Assembly (NCBI RefSeq): GCF_036346855.1
Contig: NZ_CP107841.1
Location: 3,042,001-3,106,000, forward strand
DNA: 64,000 bases
Direction of reading: 5' to 3'
DNA from: Streptomyces europaeiscabiei
GTDB lineage: Bacteria > Actinomycetota > Actinomycetes > Streptomycetales > Streptomycetaceae
Shown here: one piece after another, positions 26,737 through 36,214 of the stretch
Position numbering within the stretch: position 1 is the first letter of the stretch
Layout of the letters: each line of letters starts with the position of its first letter
Made by a program: the position numbers and the translations under genes
Notes under the pieces: model-generated
Database searches by the model: none
The model's input: only the letters and a program-made list of their open reading frames with translations
What the model was told of the DNA's origin: nothing

Positions 26737-28250
26737 GTGTCCTGTCCACCGTCGCCGCGCTCACGGCGTCCCGCACCGGCCGTGCCGAGCCGCTGACGAC
26801 CGTCCGCCACCAGCACCTGGACGAGAAGCCGTTCGTCCTGGTGCCGCTCACCCTCGCCGGCGAGGCGTGCGCGCCACTGGCCGCGCTCGCGGGCACGGAC
26901 CCCGAGCACCCGACCCTCCTCACCGTCCGCCAGCCGCGCAACCGCGCCGAACGCTTCCGGTTCGCCGAGCGCCTCGCCGCACTCCTCCTCGCGTACATCG
27001 ACGGGTGCCGGACGGATACGGAGCCCTACACCGTCGGCCGCGGCAAGGAGAAGGAGGAACGCCTGCGCTCCCTGCGGGCCCCACAGCTCCTCGTGCCGAA
27101 CGGCGAGGGCATCGCGTACGTGCGCCTGCTCGGCCGTCTGACCAGACTGCGCGCCACCGAGGGGCCGTACGCGGTCGACCCGTCCGTGCCCGCCCTCGGC
27201 AAGTGGCTGACCTGGTACGCGGAGCTGGCCGAGTTCCCGAACTCCGGTGTGCTCCTCGCGATGACCCGGCTGCTCGCCGCGCACTGGGTCACGGGCCAGA
27301 GCCCTTCCGAGGACTCCCACCTCGCGTCCCAGCTCGCCTGGCTCGATCCACCGGAGGGCAGCGACGGCGCGCGTGCGGCGCGGGAGGCGGAGGACCCCTC
27401 CGTGTGGCCGCCGGCCGGTCCGACCACGGACCCGGTCTTCGACCGGACCCTCCACGAGCTGATGACGCGCTACGACGAGGCGTCCGACGAGCGCGGACGC
27501 GAGGCGGTCGGCCGCCAGATCGACCGTGAGCTGAGCGGCCAGATGCTGCCCACCTGGCGGCTCATGTGGCGCGGCGTGGAGCTGCTCCGCGATCTGCCGG
27601 AGGGTGCCCACGTCCCCGACCGCTGGGCCCTCGACCGCCGCTGGTTCTCCGAGTACGCCGAGTACCTGGACGCCGACGGCCGCCCGCAGGCCCGCCGCGA
27701 CCAGGCCGTCAGAGCTGCCCGCCGCCTGGCCCGGCTGGAGGACGCGGTCACCCGCTACGAGGCGGAGCGCGCCTACGACGATCCGCTGGTGATGGCGGAG
27801 TACGAGCTGACCGGCGAGGCGTTCACGGGAACGGTGACGGCCAGGGACGAGGACCGCTACGTCCCCGGCGACCGTCCCGGCTCCCAGGTCTGGCGCCCGA
27901 TGATCACCCTCCGCACCGGCACCGACACCCGCGTCGGTCTCGCGGTCGGCACGGAGGCGAAGTCCCCCGCCCGGCCCGGCCAAGGAGCCCGGATCCTCGA
28001 AGTACGGCAGGAGGACGACGGCGGCCACACCGTGGTGCTCCAGCTCAAGGGCGGCTTCGCGAACAAGCGCAAGCCGCCGGCACCGGCCGGCACCCTCGCG
28101 GAGACCGGCGAGGAGCTGACGTACACCACGCTCAACCCCACGGCCATGCCGTCCGCCCTGCCCGACGAGGAGAACACCCCCTGGACCCACGGCGGTCCGC
28201 CCCAGCCGTACGAGCCCACAAACGAGGACGCAGAGGAGACCTGGGAGTGA
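26733..28250 (+). CDS. Unknown 505-residue protein of the divergent cassette
   Basis: Starts at the ATG overlapping the previous stop; its own stop overlaps the next start (GTGA). It is mostly helical in the first 380 residues (RRLARLEDAVTRYEAERA). A beta-rich C-terminal third follows (GEAFTGTVTARDEDRYVPG, PMITLRTGTDTRVGLAVGTEAKS, HTVVLQLKGGF), which reads like a small barrel or OB-type fold. I recognise no family and no nuclease or ATPase motif. Translational coupling on both sides suggests it acts with the Cas4-like protein and the SF1 helicase, for example as a bridging or nucleic-acid-loading subunit. Confidence 0.65.
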   Translation: MSVLSTVAALTASRTGRAEPLTTVRHQHLDEKPFVLVPLTLAGEACAPLAALAGTDPEHPTLLTVRQPRNRAERFRFAERLAALLLAYIDGCRTDTEPYTVGRGKEKEERLRSLRAPQLLVPNGEGIAYVRLLGRLTRLRATEGPYAVDPSVPALGKWLTWYAELAEFPNSGVLLAMTRLLAAHWVTGQSPSEDSHLASQLAWLDPPEGSDGARAAREAEDPSVWPPAGPTTDPVFDRTLHELMTRYDEASDERGREAVGRQIDRELSGQMLPTWRLMWRGVELLRDLPEGAHVPDRWALDRRWFSEYAEYLDADGRPQARRDQAVRAARRLARLEDAVTRYEAERAYDDPLVMAEYELTGEAFTGTVTARDEDRYVPGDRPGSQVWRPMITLRTGTDTRVGLAVGTEAKSPARPGQGARILEVRQEDDGGHTVVLQLKGGFANKRKPPAPAGTLAETGEELTYTTLNPTAMPSALPDEENTPWTHGGPPQPYEPTNEDAEETWE

Positions 28251-29611
28251 CCGCCCTCCTTCCCGACACCGGGGAGCCCGAAGCCCTCACCCCCGGCGAA
28301 CGCGCGGACCGGGCGGTCGCGGGGATCCTGACCAGCCTCGACACCGCGCCCGGCCGGGGCGTCGTCGTGGACTCGCCTCCCGGAGCCGGGAAGTCCACTC
28401 TGGTGGTGAAGGCCACCGGGCACCTGACGTCCGCGGGCCACCAGCTCATGGTCGTCGCGCAGACCAACGAGCAGGTCGACGACCTCGTGGACCGCATCGC
28501 GCAGAAGTATCCCGGCCTGGCGCTCGGCCGCCTCCACGCCGGCGGCCACATCCTCCCGCCCCGCGTCACCCGGCACCCCAACGTCACCGGGAGCAACCAG
28601 GTGACGGACCTGCGCGACCTGCCCGTCGTGGTGTCCACCGCGAAGAAGTGGTCGTTCGTCACCCCGGACAAGTGCGCGCCGTGGCGGTGGGCCATCGTCG
28701 ACGAGGCGTACCAGATGCGCTCGGACGGACTCCTGGCAACGGCCCCGCTGTTCGCCCAGGACCACTCGCAGGTCCTCTTCGTCGGCGACCCCGGCCAGCT
28801 CGACCCCTTCGCCACCGTGGAGAGCGACCGCTGGCACGGCCTGACCTGGGACCCCCTGCGCAACGCGGTCGACGTCACCCTCGCCCACAACCCCGACCTC
28901 CTACGCCACCAACTCCCCGTCTCCTGGCGCCTCCCGGAAACGGCGGCACCCTTGGTCGAGCAGGCCTTCTACCCCTTCTACCGGTTCGTCCCCGGCACGA
29001 CGGCACCGGAGCGCGTGCTGTCGTACGCCAGCCTGTCCCACGGCCCCAGCCCGCTGGACGACGTCCTCGCCCGAGCCGCCGCCTCCGGCTGGGGCCACCT
29101 GGAACTCCCCGCCCGCCACACCCTCGACCAGGACCCGGAGGTGGCGGACGCCCTCGCGGCGACGGCTGCCCGGCTGCTGGAGCGCGGTGCGCTGGTCAAT
29201 GGGGAGCGGCTGACTGAGGCGCGCATAGCGATCGGCACGGCACGCACCGTGCAGGCCGACGCGGTCCGCGCCCGACTCGCCGATCGCGGTCTGACTGACA
29301 TCATCGTGGACACCGCCAACCGCCTCCAGGGCCGCGAGTTCGACGTCACCCTGGTCTGGCACCCGCTCTCCGGCCGCCAGGACGCCTCCGCCTTCCACCT
29401 GGAGACGGGCCGCCTGTGCGTCCTGCTGTCCCGACACCGCTTCGCCTGCATTGTGGTGGCCCGCGCTGGCATCCGCGACCTACTGGACCGGCATCCACGG
29501 AGCAGCCCGGTGTACCTGGATGTGCCGCCTAAGTTTCCGGATGGATGGCGGGCCCATCAGGTGGTCATGGGGTGGCTGGAGCGGGGGGAGCACCGGGTGC
29601 GGGCGGCTTGA
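28247..29611 (+). CDS. Dna2/UPF1-like superfamily 1 helicase
   Basis: 454 residues; the GTG start overlaps the previous stop. Walker A is SPPGAGKST (43-51), motif II DEAY (152-155), motif III GDPGQLDP, motif IV-like QLPVSWRLP, motif V NRLQGREFDVT and motif VI LCVLLSRHRF. This is the full SF1B signature set of Dna2/UPF1-type helicases, without accessory domains. Together with the Cas4-like protein two genes upstream it resembles a split Dna2 (nuclease plus helicase). It is the last gene of the operon; the next gene starts about 190 bp on. Confidence 0.82.
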   Translation: MTALLPDTGEPEALTPGERADRAVAGILTSLDTAPGRGVVVDSPPGAGKSTLVVKATGHLTSAGHQLMVVAQTNEQVDDLVDRIAQKYPGLALGRLHAGGHILPPRVTRHPNVTGSNQVTDLRDLPVVVSTAKKWSFVTPDKCAPWRWAIVDEAYQMRSDGLLATAPLFAQDHSQVLFVGDPGQLDPFATVESDRWHGLTWDPLRNAVDVTLAHNPDLLRHQLPVSWRLPETAAPLVEQAFYPFYRFVPGTTAPERVLSYASLSHGPSPLDDVLARAAASGWGHLELPARHTLDQDPEVADALAATAARLLERGALVNGERLTEARIAIGTARTVQADAVRARLADRGLTDIIVDTANRLQGREFDVTLVWHPLSGRQDASAFHLETGRLCVLLSRHRFACIVVARAGIRDLLDRHPRSSPVYLDVPPKFPDGWRAHQVVMGWLERGEHRVRAA

Positions 29612-29804
29612 GAACCCCTGAAATCCAATCATCACCAAGCTGTGAAATATCCGAGGAGAAAGTGGTTGAATGCTGCATGTGCTGCGCTTTGGCAGCTTTC
29701 GTCAGTGACGTCGGACACTCGTAACTACGCTCTCGATGAAGCAGCGACGTCCAAGGCGGTCGGCGCCGAGTTTCTCAGCGCCTGGTTCTGGGGGGAAAGG
29801 TCCT

Positions 29805-32800
29805 ATGCACACCGATGAGGTCGAGCCTGGGGTTCGCCTGACCGGATTGGCCTCGGGGTCGGTTACCGTCGTGGCCGCCACGCCGGTCGGTGACGCTCTT
29901 CAAATTACGGTCCGCGACGACTCCGGACACCTGTTCGACCAGGTGCTCTTCCCCGAAGACCTCCCTGGGCTGCGGCGTGAAGCATCAAGCTCACGGTGGT
30001 CGTTCGACGCCGACCCTGCACAGTTCCGTCTTGCGGCTGAAGCACTACGCATGCGGCACGCGGGTCTGTCGGACCCGATGCTGGCCGTGGAAACCAGCGA
30101 CATCGACCCGCTACCCCACCAGATCCGCGCCGTCTACGGCACCCTGCTGGCCCAAGCCGGCTCCCTGCGCTTCCTGCTGGCAGATGATCCTGGCGCAGGC
30201 AAGACGATCATGGCGGGTCTCTATCTCAAAGAGCTGCTGCTGCGCGGAGACGTACAGCGGTGCCTGATCGTCGCCCCCGGTGGGCTGGTCGAGCAGTGGC
30301 AGACCGAACTCGCGGAGAAGTTCGGGATCGAGATGGCGATCTTGACACGCGATCTCGCCGAGGCCGACCGCGATGGCGACCCGTTCCGGCGCAACCCCAT
30401 GCTGATCGCGCGCATGGACCAGCTCGCCCGCAACGAAGAGTGGCAGACCATCCTCGCGGAGTCGGAATGGGACCTCATCGTCGTAGACGAGGCCCACCGT
30501 ATGAGCGCCTCCTGGTTCGGCAACGAACTTAAGCGCACCCGCCGCTACGAGCTCGGACAGCTGCTCGGCAGGATCACCCGACACTTCCTGCTGATGACCG
30601 CGACCCCTCACTCGGGGTCGGAAGCCAACTTCCAGACGTTCCTCGCGCTACTGGACCCCGATAGGTTCGCCGGGCAGTACCGCCAGGGCGTGCACTCCAC
30701 CGACACCACCGGACTGATGCGCCGGATGATCAAGGAGGACCTGCTCACCTTCGAGGGCAAGCCGCTATTCCCTGAGCGGGTAGCGGAGACCGTCGAGTAC
30801 ACGCTTTCCCCACCGGAGATGCGTCTGTACGAAGAGGTCACCGAGTACGTACGCACGGAGATGAACCGGGCCGAGCGAACCGACGGCAGACGACGCACCG
30901 TCGGCTTCGCGCTCACGGTCATGCAGCGACGCCTGGCGTCGAGCCCGGAGGCGATCTACCGGTCGATACGGCGCCGTGCCGCGCGCCTGCGCGCCCACCG
31001 TGAGCAGATCCTGGCGGGCCCGTTCGTTCCCCCACCCGAGACACTGTCGTTCGACCCGGACGATTTCGACTCCGACGAGTTGGGTGCCGCCGAGCTGGAG
31101 CAGCTGGAGAGCGAGGTCCTGGACGCCGCCACCGCCGCACGCACGGCAGCCGAGCTGGACGCCGAGCTCGCGGTCCTGGCACGTCTTGAAGAGATCGCTG
31201 AACAGGTCCGTACCTCGGGTGAGGATCGAAAGTGGCAGGAGTTGCGTTCCCTTGTCCTCAAGGCCCGCGAAGAGGGCCTGAGCAGTGACCGCCACGCCCC
31301 GCACAAGATCATTATCTTCACCGAGCACCGCGACACCCTCGACTACCTCGCAGGCCGGATCACCACCCTGCTGGGCGGCGATGCGGATGCCGTGTGCACC
31401 ATCCACGGCGGCACCGCGCGACAGGCTCGTCGGGAGACCCGAACCAAGTTCAGCAACGACCCTCGCTGCCACGTTCTGATCGCCACCGACGCCGCCGGCG
31501 AAGGACTGAACCTTCAGGCCGCGCACCTGATGGTCAACTATGACCTCCCCTGGAACCCCAACCGAATCGAGCAGCGCTTCGGACGTATCCACCGCATCGG
31601 CCAGCGCGAGGTCTGCCGCCTGTGGAACCTCGTGGCCTCCGAAACCAGGGAAGGTCAGGTCTTCCAGCGCCTCCTGACCAAGATCGAGCAGCAGCGTCGC
31701 GCCTACGGCGGCAAGGTCTTCGACGTCCTGGGAGAGAATGCCTTCGCGGACGAGCCGCTACGTGACCTGCTTATGCGAGCCATCCGCTACGGCGAGCAGC
31801 CCGAGGTCCGCGCCCACCTGGACCAGGTCATCGACAAGTCCGTAGCCGACGGCCTCCAGGAGCTGATCAAGGAACGCGCACTGGCCACCTCGGAGATCGG
31901 AACGGAGGAGCTGGCCGAGCTGCGCCGGCAGATGGATGAGGCCCGTGCCCGGCGCATGCAGCCCCATTTCGTGCAGGCCTTCGTCATGGAGTCCCTGCGT
32001 GCCCTGGGCGGGCGGGCCTCCAAGCGGGAGAAAGACCGATTCGAGCTGACCCAGGTGCCCGCCGTCCTACGCGAAGGTCGGCGTACCGTCAGCCCGCGCT
32101 ATGCACGCATCACCTTCGAGCCCTCAGCCGTGATCATGCCGGGCCGCCCGGACGCCGAGCTCATAGCGCCCGGTCATCCTCTGATGGACGCGATCATCAC
32201 CGAGATCCTGAACAGGTACGGCGACACGCTGACCCGTGGAGCGACCTTCCTGGACCGGACCGTCACCACTCCCCAGCTCGTGTTCGCCTTGCTGGAAGAG
32301 CTCTCGGACGGGCACGGCGCGGCAATCAGCAAGAGGTTCGAGTACGTCTCCGTGCTGCCCGACGGAACCGCAGAGCAGGCAGGCCCCGCTCCGTACCTCG
32401 ACCTGTCCCTGCCCACAGACCTGAACCTGGAGCAGCACACCGCGCTGACCCTTGCCATCAACTCCGAGCTGTCCTCGGCCTGGCTTGCCGACGGCGTTGA
32501 GAAGATCGCCCAGAGCTGGGCGATCCAGCACGGTCTGCCCGAGCACCGTGCCGACGTCGTCGCTCGCGTCGTCCCAGCTGTCGAGCGGACGCGCAAGCTT
32601 ATGCGTCAGCGGCTGCTGGCTCAGATGAACTACTGGGACGGCGAGTCGATCAAGCTCGCCGAGGCGCAGGCGGCAGGCAAGAAGATCCGTATCTCGCCGG
32701 CCACCGCACGCGATCGCGCCCGGTCGCTGGAGACCCGGCTCGAACGCCGTCAAGGCGAACTCGACCTCGAAATCCAGGTCAACGTGCACCCGCCGCAGAT

Positions 32801-33275
32801 CATCAGCGCAGCGCTCGTCCTGCCCGCCGCGGTCGTCCCAGGCACCGCCGGCGATCAGCCGACACCTGACAACTTCGCTCTGGACACCACCGTCACCGAG
32901 CGTCGTGCCGTAGATGCCGTACTGGCTGCCGAGCGTCGGCTCGGCCGGGTACCCGAGGAGATGGCGCACTCCAACAAGGGCTTCGACATCCGTTCCTGCA
33001 AGCCCGACGGCCACCTGATCTTCATCGAGGTCAAGGGGCGTGTTCTGGGCGCTGACAACTTCACTGTCACCACCAGCGAGGTCGGCTACGCCAAGAACGC
33101 CGAGCCCGACTACCGGCTCGCCTTGGTCGCCGTCGACCCCGACACCCCTGACGGGTCGAACGACCAGGTCCGCTATGTGCTCAACCCCTTCGCCGACTTA
33201 GTCCTGGACAAGTACGTCGACGACCTGCGCCGCAAGTGGAAGGCCGAGTGGGGCCGCGGTGTAGAGCCCCTCTGA
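29805..33275 (+). CDS. SNF2-type helicase with C-terminal DUF3883 (Hma-like helicase)
   Basis: 1156 residues. The ATG at 29805 follows GGGGGGAAAGG; an ATG at 29736 lacks a ribosome site. Walker A is DDPGAGKT (127-134), DEAH is at 228-231, TATPH follows, and the helicase C half has ATDAAGEGLNLQ and QRFGRIHRIGQ, a SNF2/RapA-type set. A long helical middle leads to a DUF3883 (NE-PxK-like) domain at about 1040-1140 (NKGFDIRSCKPDGHLIFIEVKGR). With the next two genes it forms the helicase-methylase-ATPase set called Hma by PADLOC. Codon 1132 (33198-33200) is TTA, so translation may depend on the bldA tRNA. Confidence 0.88.
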   Translation: MHTDEVEPGVRLTGLASGSVTVVAATPVGDALQITVRDDSGHLFDQVLFPEDLPGLRREASSSRWSFDADPAQFRLAAEALRMRHAGLSDPMLAVETSDIDPLPHQIRAVYGTLLAQAGSLRFLLADDPGAGKTIMAGLYLKELLLRGDVQRCLIVAPGGLVEQWQTELAEKFGIEMAILTRDLAEADRDGDPFRRNPMLIARMDQLARNEEWQTILAESEWDLIVVDEAHRMSASWFGNELKRTRRYELGQLLGRITRHFLLMTATPHSGSEANFQTFLALLDPDRFAGQYRQGVHSTDTTGLMRRMIKEDLLTFEGKPLFPERVAETVEYTLSPPEMRLYEEVTEYVRTEMNRAERTDGRRRTVGFALTVMQRRLASSPEAIYRSIRRRAARLRAHREQILAGPFVPPPETLSFDPDDFDSDELGAAELEQLESEVLDAATAARTAAELDAELAVLARLEEIAEQVRTSGEDRKWQELRSLVLKAREEGLSSDRHAPHKIIIFTEHRDTLDYLAGRITTLLGGDADAVCTIHGGTARQARRETRTKFSNDPRCHVLIATDAAGEGLNLQAAHLMVNYDLPWNPNRIEQRFGRIHRIGQREVCRLWNLVASETREGQVFQRLLTKIEQQRRAYGGKVFDVLGENAFADEPLRDLLMRAIRYGEQPEVRAHLDQVIDKSVADGLQELIKERALATSEIGTEELAELRRQMDEARARRMQPHFVQAFVMESLRALGGRASKREKDRFELTQVPAVLREGRRTVSPRYARITFEPSAVIMPGRPDAELIAPGHPLMDAIITEILNRYGDTLTRGATFLDRTVTTPQLVFALLEELSDGHGAAISKRFEYVSVLPDGTAEQAGPAPYLDLSLPTDLNLEQHTALTLAINSELSSAWLADGVEKIAQSWAIQHGLPEHRADVVARVVPAVERTRKLMRQRLLAQMNYWDGESIKLAEAQAAGKKIRISPATARDRARSLETRLERRQGELDLEIQVNVHPPQIISAALVLPAAVVPGTAGDQPTPDNFALDTTVTERRAVDAVLAAERRLGRVPEEMAHSNKGFDIRSCKPDGHLIFIEVKGRVLGADNFTVTTSEVGYAKNAEPDYRLALVAVDPDTPDGSNDQVRYVLNPFADLVLDKYVDDLRRKWKAEWGRGVEPL

Positions 33276-33355
33276 CACACACGATCCACACGCCTTCATC
33301 CGCTCGAACGCCACCCGAGGCACAGTTCGAGCGCCTCGGAATCTAGATTGAGCAG

Positions 33356-36214
33356 GTGAACACCGCAGTGCAGCCCGGAACGCCATCAGGTTCTGTCCCT
33401 CGACGCAAGCTCATCGAGGTCTCCCTCCCGCTGGAGGACATCAACGCCGAGTCCGCCCGTGAGAAGTCGATCCGCCATGGCCACCCCTCTACGCTGCACC
33501 TGTGGTGGGCCCGCCGCCCCCTCGCCGCAGCACGGGCGGTGCTGTTTGCACAGCTCGTTGATGACCCGTCTTCACACCCCGAGTTGTTCCCCTCCGAGGA
33601 GGAGCAGAAAGCAGAGCGCGAGCGCCTGCACAGGATCATCCGGCGGCTGGTGGTCTGGGAAAATATCTCCGATGAGGGCCTGTATCGGGAAGCTCGTGAG
33701 GAGATTCTCAAGGGCACTGGAGGAAACCCGCCAGCGATCCTGGACCCGTTCGCGGGCGGCGGCACGATCCCGTTGGAGGCCCAGCGCCTAGGCCTGGAGG
33801 CTCATGCGAGCGATCTCAACCCGGTGCCCGTACTGATCAACAAGGCCCTCGTCGAGATCCCACCCAGGTTCGCAGGCCATCCGCCCGTCTTCCCAGGGGC
33901 TGCAGAGACTCGAATGGGACCTTGGCTGCGTGCCACAGGTCTTGCAGAAGATGTGCGCCACTACGGCGCCTGGATGCGAGACCGCGCCCAAGAGCGAATC
34001 GGACACCTGTACCCCAAGGCGCAGGTTCCTGTATTGGGACCCGCCGGTGAGCCCACTGGGAAGACCACAGAAGCCACTGTCATCGCATGGATTTGGGCAC
34101 GCACGGTGACATGCCCAAACCCGGCGTGTGGTATTCGTATGCCGCTGGTGCGCTCTTGGTGGCTCGGCAAGAAGAAGGGCAAGGAGGCGTACGTCGTCCC
34201 CACAGTAGTCCCAGACGTCACAGCATCTAGTGGGCGGAGGGTCGACTTCTCCATCGGGCACGACCCAAAGCATGGGCCGAAAAAAGATGAGGATGGCACG
34301 GTAGGACGTAAGGGAGCACGCTGCGTTGCCTGTGGCTCCACGGTGGAGTTGAAGTACGTCCGGATTGAGGGTCGCGCAAAGCGCATGAGCGAGCAACTCA
34401 TGGCCATTGTCACCGAAGGGAATCGGCAGCGAATTTACCTAGCTCCAACAGTCGACCATGTAGAGATCGCACGTTCCCCCCGACCGGATGGCATTCCCCT
34501 AGGAGAACTCGGCTACTATCCGCGCGACATTAAAGCACCAACCTACGGCCTTACCGAATTTGGAGACCTTTTCACAAAAAGGCAGCTCGCAACACTCATA
34601 ACTCTTAGCGATCTCGTCAGTGAGGCTCGAGAGCAACTACTCGCCGACGCCGTTGCGGCAGGTATTCCCCAGGGTGAGTCTTTGACTGATGGCGGAGACG
34701 GAGCCGAGGCCTACGCCGACGCTGTAGCAACGTACCTCGGAATGGCGGTAAGCCGTTTGTCTGACTACGGCGGAACGATCTCTACCTGGATGCCCGACCC
34801 GAAGAACGAAGGCATTCGAAACACATTCGCCCGCCAGGCACTCCCAATGACTTGGGACTTTGCCGAGGCGAATCTTTTTAGCGAATCTTCCGGAAACCTT
34901 GGATTCATGCTTCGCGGTATCACCCGAGTACTTAACGAACTTCCCGCGCTCGGCGCGGGAAATGCGAAACAGGCCGATGCCGCCAGCCGCGATTACACGG
35001 GTCTCCTAATTTCTACCGACCCGCCTTACTACGACAACATCGGGTACTCGGACCTCTCCGACTACTTCTATGTCTGGCTGCGTCGTTCCCTACGCGTCAT
35101 CCACCCGGACCTGTTCGGCACGATGCTGGTCCCAAAGAATGAGGAGCTCGTAGCCAACCCATACCGCCACGGCGGCAAGGAGCAGGCTGAGAGGTTCTTC
35201 GAGGAGGGCTTTGAGCAGGTCTTCGCACACGCACGACAGTCGGCATCCCCGGACTACCCGATCACTGTCTTCTACGCCTTCAAACAGGCTGAGCTGGAGA
35301 AGGAGGGTGTCGCTTCCACAGGGTGGTCCACCTTCCTGGAGGGCATGGTCCGTAATGGCTGGACCATCACCGCGACGTGGCCGATTCGCTCGGAACGTGG
35401 CGGTCGAATGCTCTCTGTGGGTACGAACGCACTCGCCTCATCGATCGTGTTGGCTCTCCGTCCCCGCGAGACAACTGCCCCGGCGACGGACCGCACAGGG
35501 TTCCTAGTTGCGCTGCACACAGAACTGGAGGAGGCGCTGCCTCGTGTCCGTGAGGGCGCGATCGCTCCGGCGGATCTGCGGCAGACGATTCTCGGCCCTG
35601 GAATGGCTGTGTTCTCCCGCTTCTCTCGGGTGCTGGAAGACGACGGCTCCACAATGTCCGTGAAGACCGCACTGGCGCTGATCAACCAGACTTTCGATGC
35701 CCTTCAGAACGAGCATGACGCCGAACTGGACGCCGACACCCGTTTCTGCCTGGACTGGTTCCGTTCCTACGGCTGGGACACACGCCCCTACGGTGACGCC
35801 GAGTCGCTGGCTGTGCCGCTGGGCCTCTCGGTGGATGGAATCGCCCGCGGCGGAGCCCTCACCTCTGGCGGCGGAAAGGTCGCGCTGATCAAGCCGCTGG
35901 ACCTCGACTCCGGATGGGACCCGGCCCACGATGACCGGCTGTCCCTGTGGGAGGTCACCTGCCACCTGGCGCGCGCGTACGCGACCGATGGGCGCGAGGA
36001 GGCCGCCAGGCTCATGGCCGAGGTGAAGGGGAGTGTGAACCTGGACGAAATCAACCGCCTGGCAACCCGCCTCTATGAGCTGATGGAGTCTCAGGACTCC
36101 TCGACTGCTGGCCTGTTCAATGGGCTCGGAGGTGCGTGGGCCGATGTCTCCGCGACGTCGACCACGATCCGCCCGGCCGCTGTGGCCGAGATGCTCTTTG
36201 GGGAGGAGATCTGA
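33356..36214 (+). CDS. DUF1156 adenine-specific DNA methyltransferase (Hma-like methylase)
   Basis: 952 residues from a GTG at 33356. The SAM-binding motif is DPFAGGGT (130-137) and the catalytic motif DPPYY (555-559), the order of a beta-group N6-adenine methylase (COG1743). A zinc-ribbon insertion carries CPNPAC (253-258) and CVAC (323-326). The middle of the gene (about 34.1-35.0 kb) is visibly richer in A and T and uses many non-Streptomyces codons, a sign of transfer or mosaic origin. It probably marks self DNA, with the helicase and ATPase genes providing the response. It overlaps the next start by one base. Confidence 0.87.
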   Translation: MNTAVQPGTPSGSVPRRKLIEVSLPLEDINAESAREKSIRHGHPSTLHLWWARRPLAAARAVLFAQLVDDPSSHPELFPSEEEQKAERERLHRIIRRLVVWENISDEGLYREAREEILKGTGGNPPAILDPFAGGGTIPLEAQRLGLEAHASDLNPVPVLINKALVEIPPRFAGHPPVFPGAAETRMGPWLRATGLAEDVRHYGAWMRDRAQERIGHLYPKAQVPVLGPAGEPTGKTTEATVIAWIWARTVTCPNPACGIRMPLVRSWWLGKKKGKEAYVVPTVVPDVTASSGRRVDFSIGHDPKHGPKKDEDGTVGRKGARCVACGSTVELKYVRIEGRAKRMSEQLMAIVTEGNRQRIYLAPTVDHVEIARSPRPDGIPLGELGYYPRDIKAPTYGLTEFGDLFTKRQLATLITLSDLVSEAREQLLADAVAAGIPQGESLTDGGDGAEAYADAVATYLGMAVSRLSDYGGTISTWMPDPKNEGIRNTFARQALPMTWDFAEANLFSESSGNLGFMLRGITRVLNELPALGAGNAKQADAASRDYTGLLISTDPPYYDNIGYSDLSDYFYVWLRRSLRVIHPDLFGTMLVPKNEELVANPYRHGGKEQAERFFEEGFEQVFAHARQSASPDYPITVFYAFKQAELEKEGVASTGWSTFLEGMVRNGWTITATWPIRSERGGRMLSVGTNALASSIVLALRPRETTAPATDRTGFLVALHTELEEALPRVREGAIAPADLRQTILGPGMAVFSRFSRVLEDDGSTMSVKTALALINQTFDALQNEHDAELDADTRFCLDWFRSYGWDTRPYGDAESLAVPLGLSVDGIARGGALTSGGGKVALIKPLDLDSGWDPAHDDRLSLWEVTCHLARAYATDGREEAARLMAEVKGSVNLDEINRLATRLYELMESQDSSTAGLFNGLGGAWADVSATSTTIRPAAVAEMLFGEEI

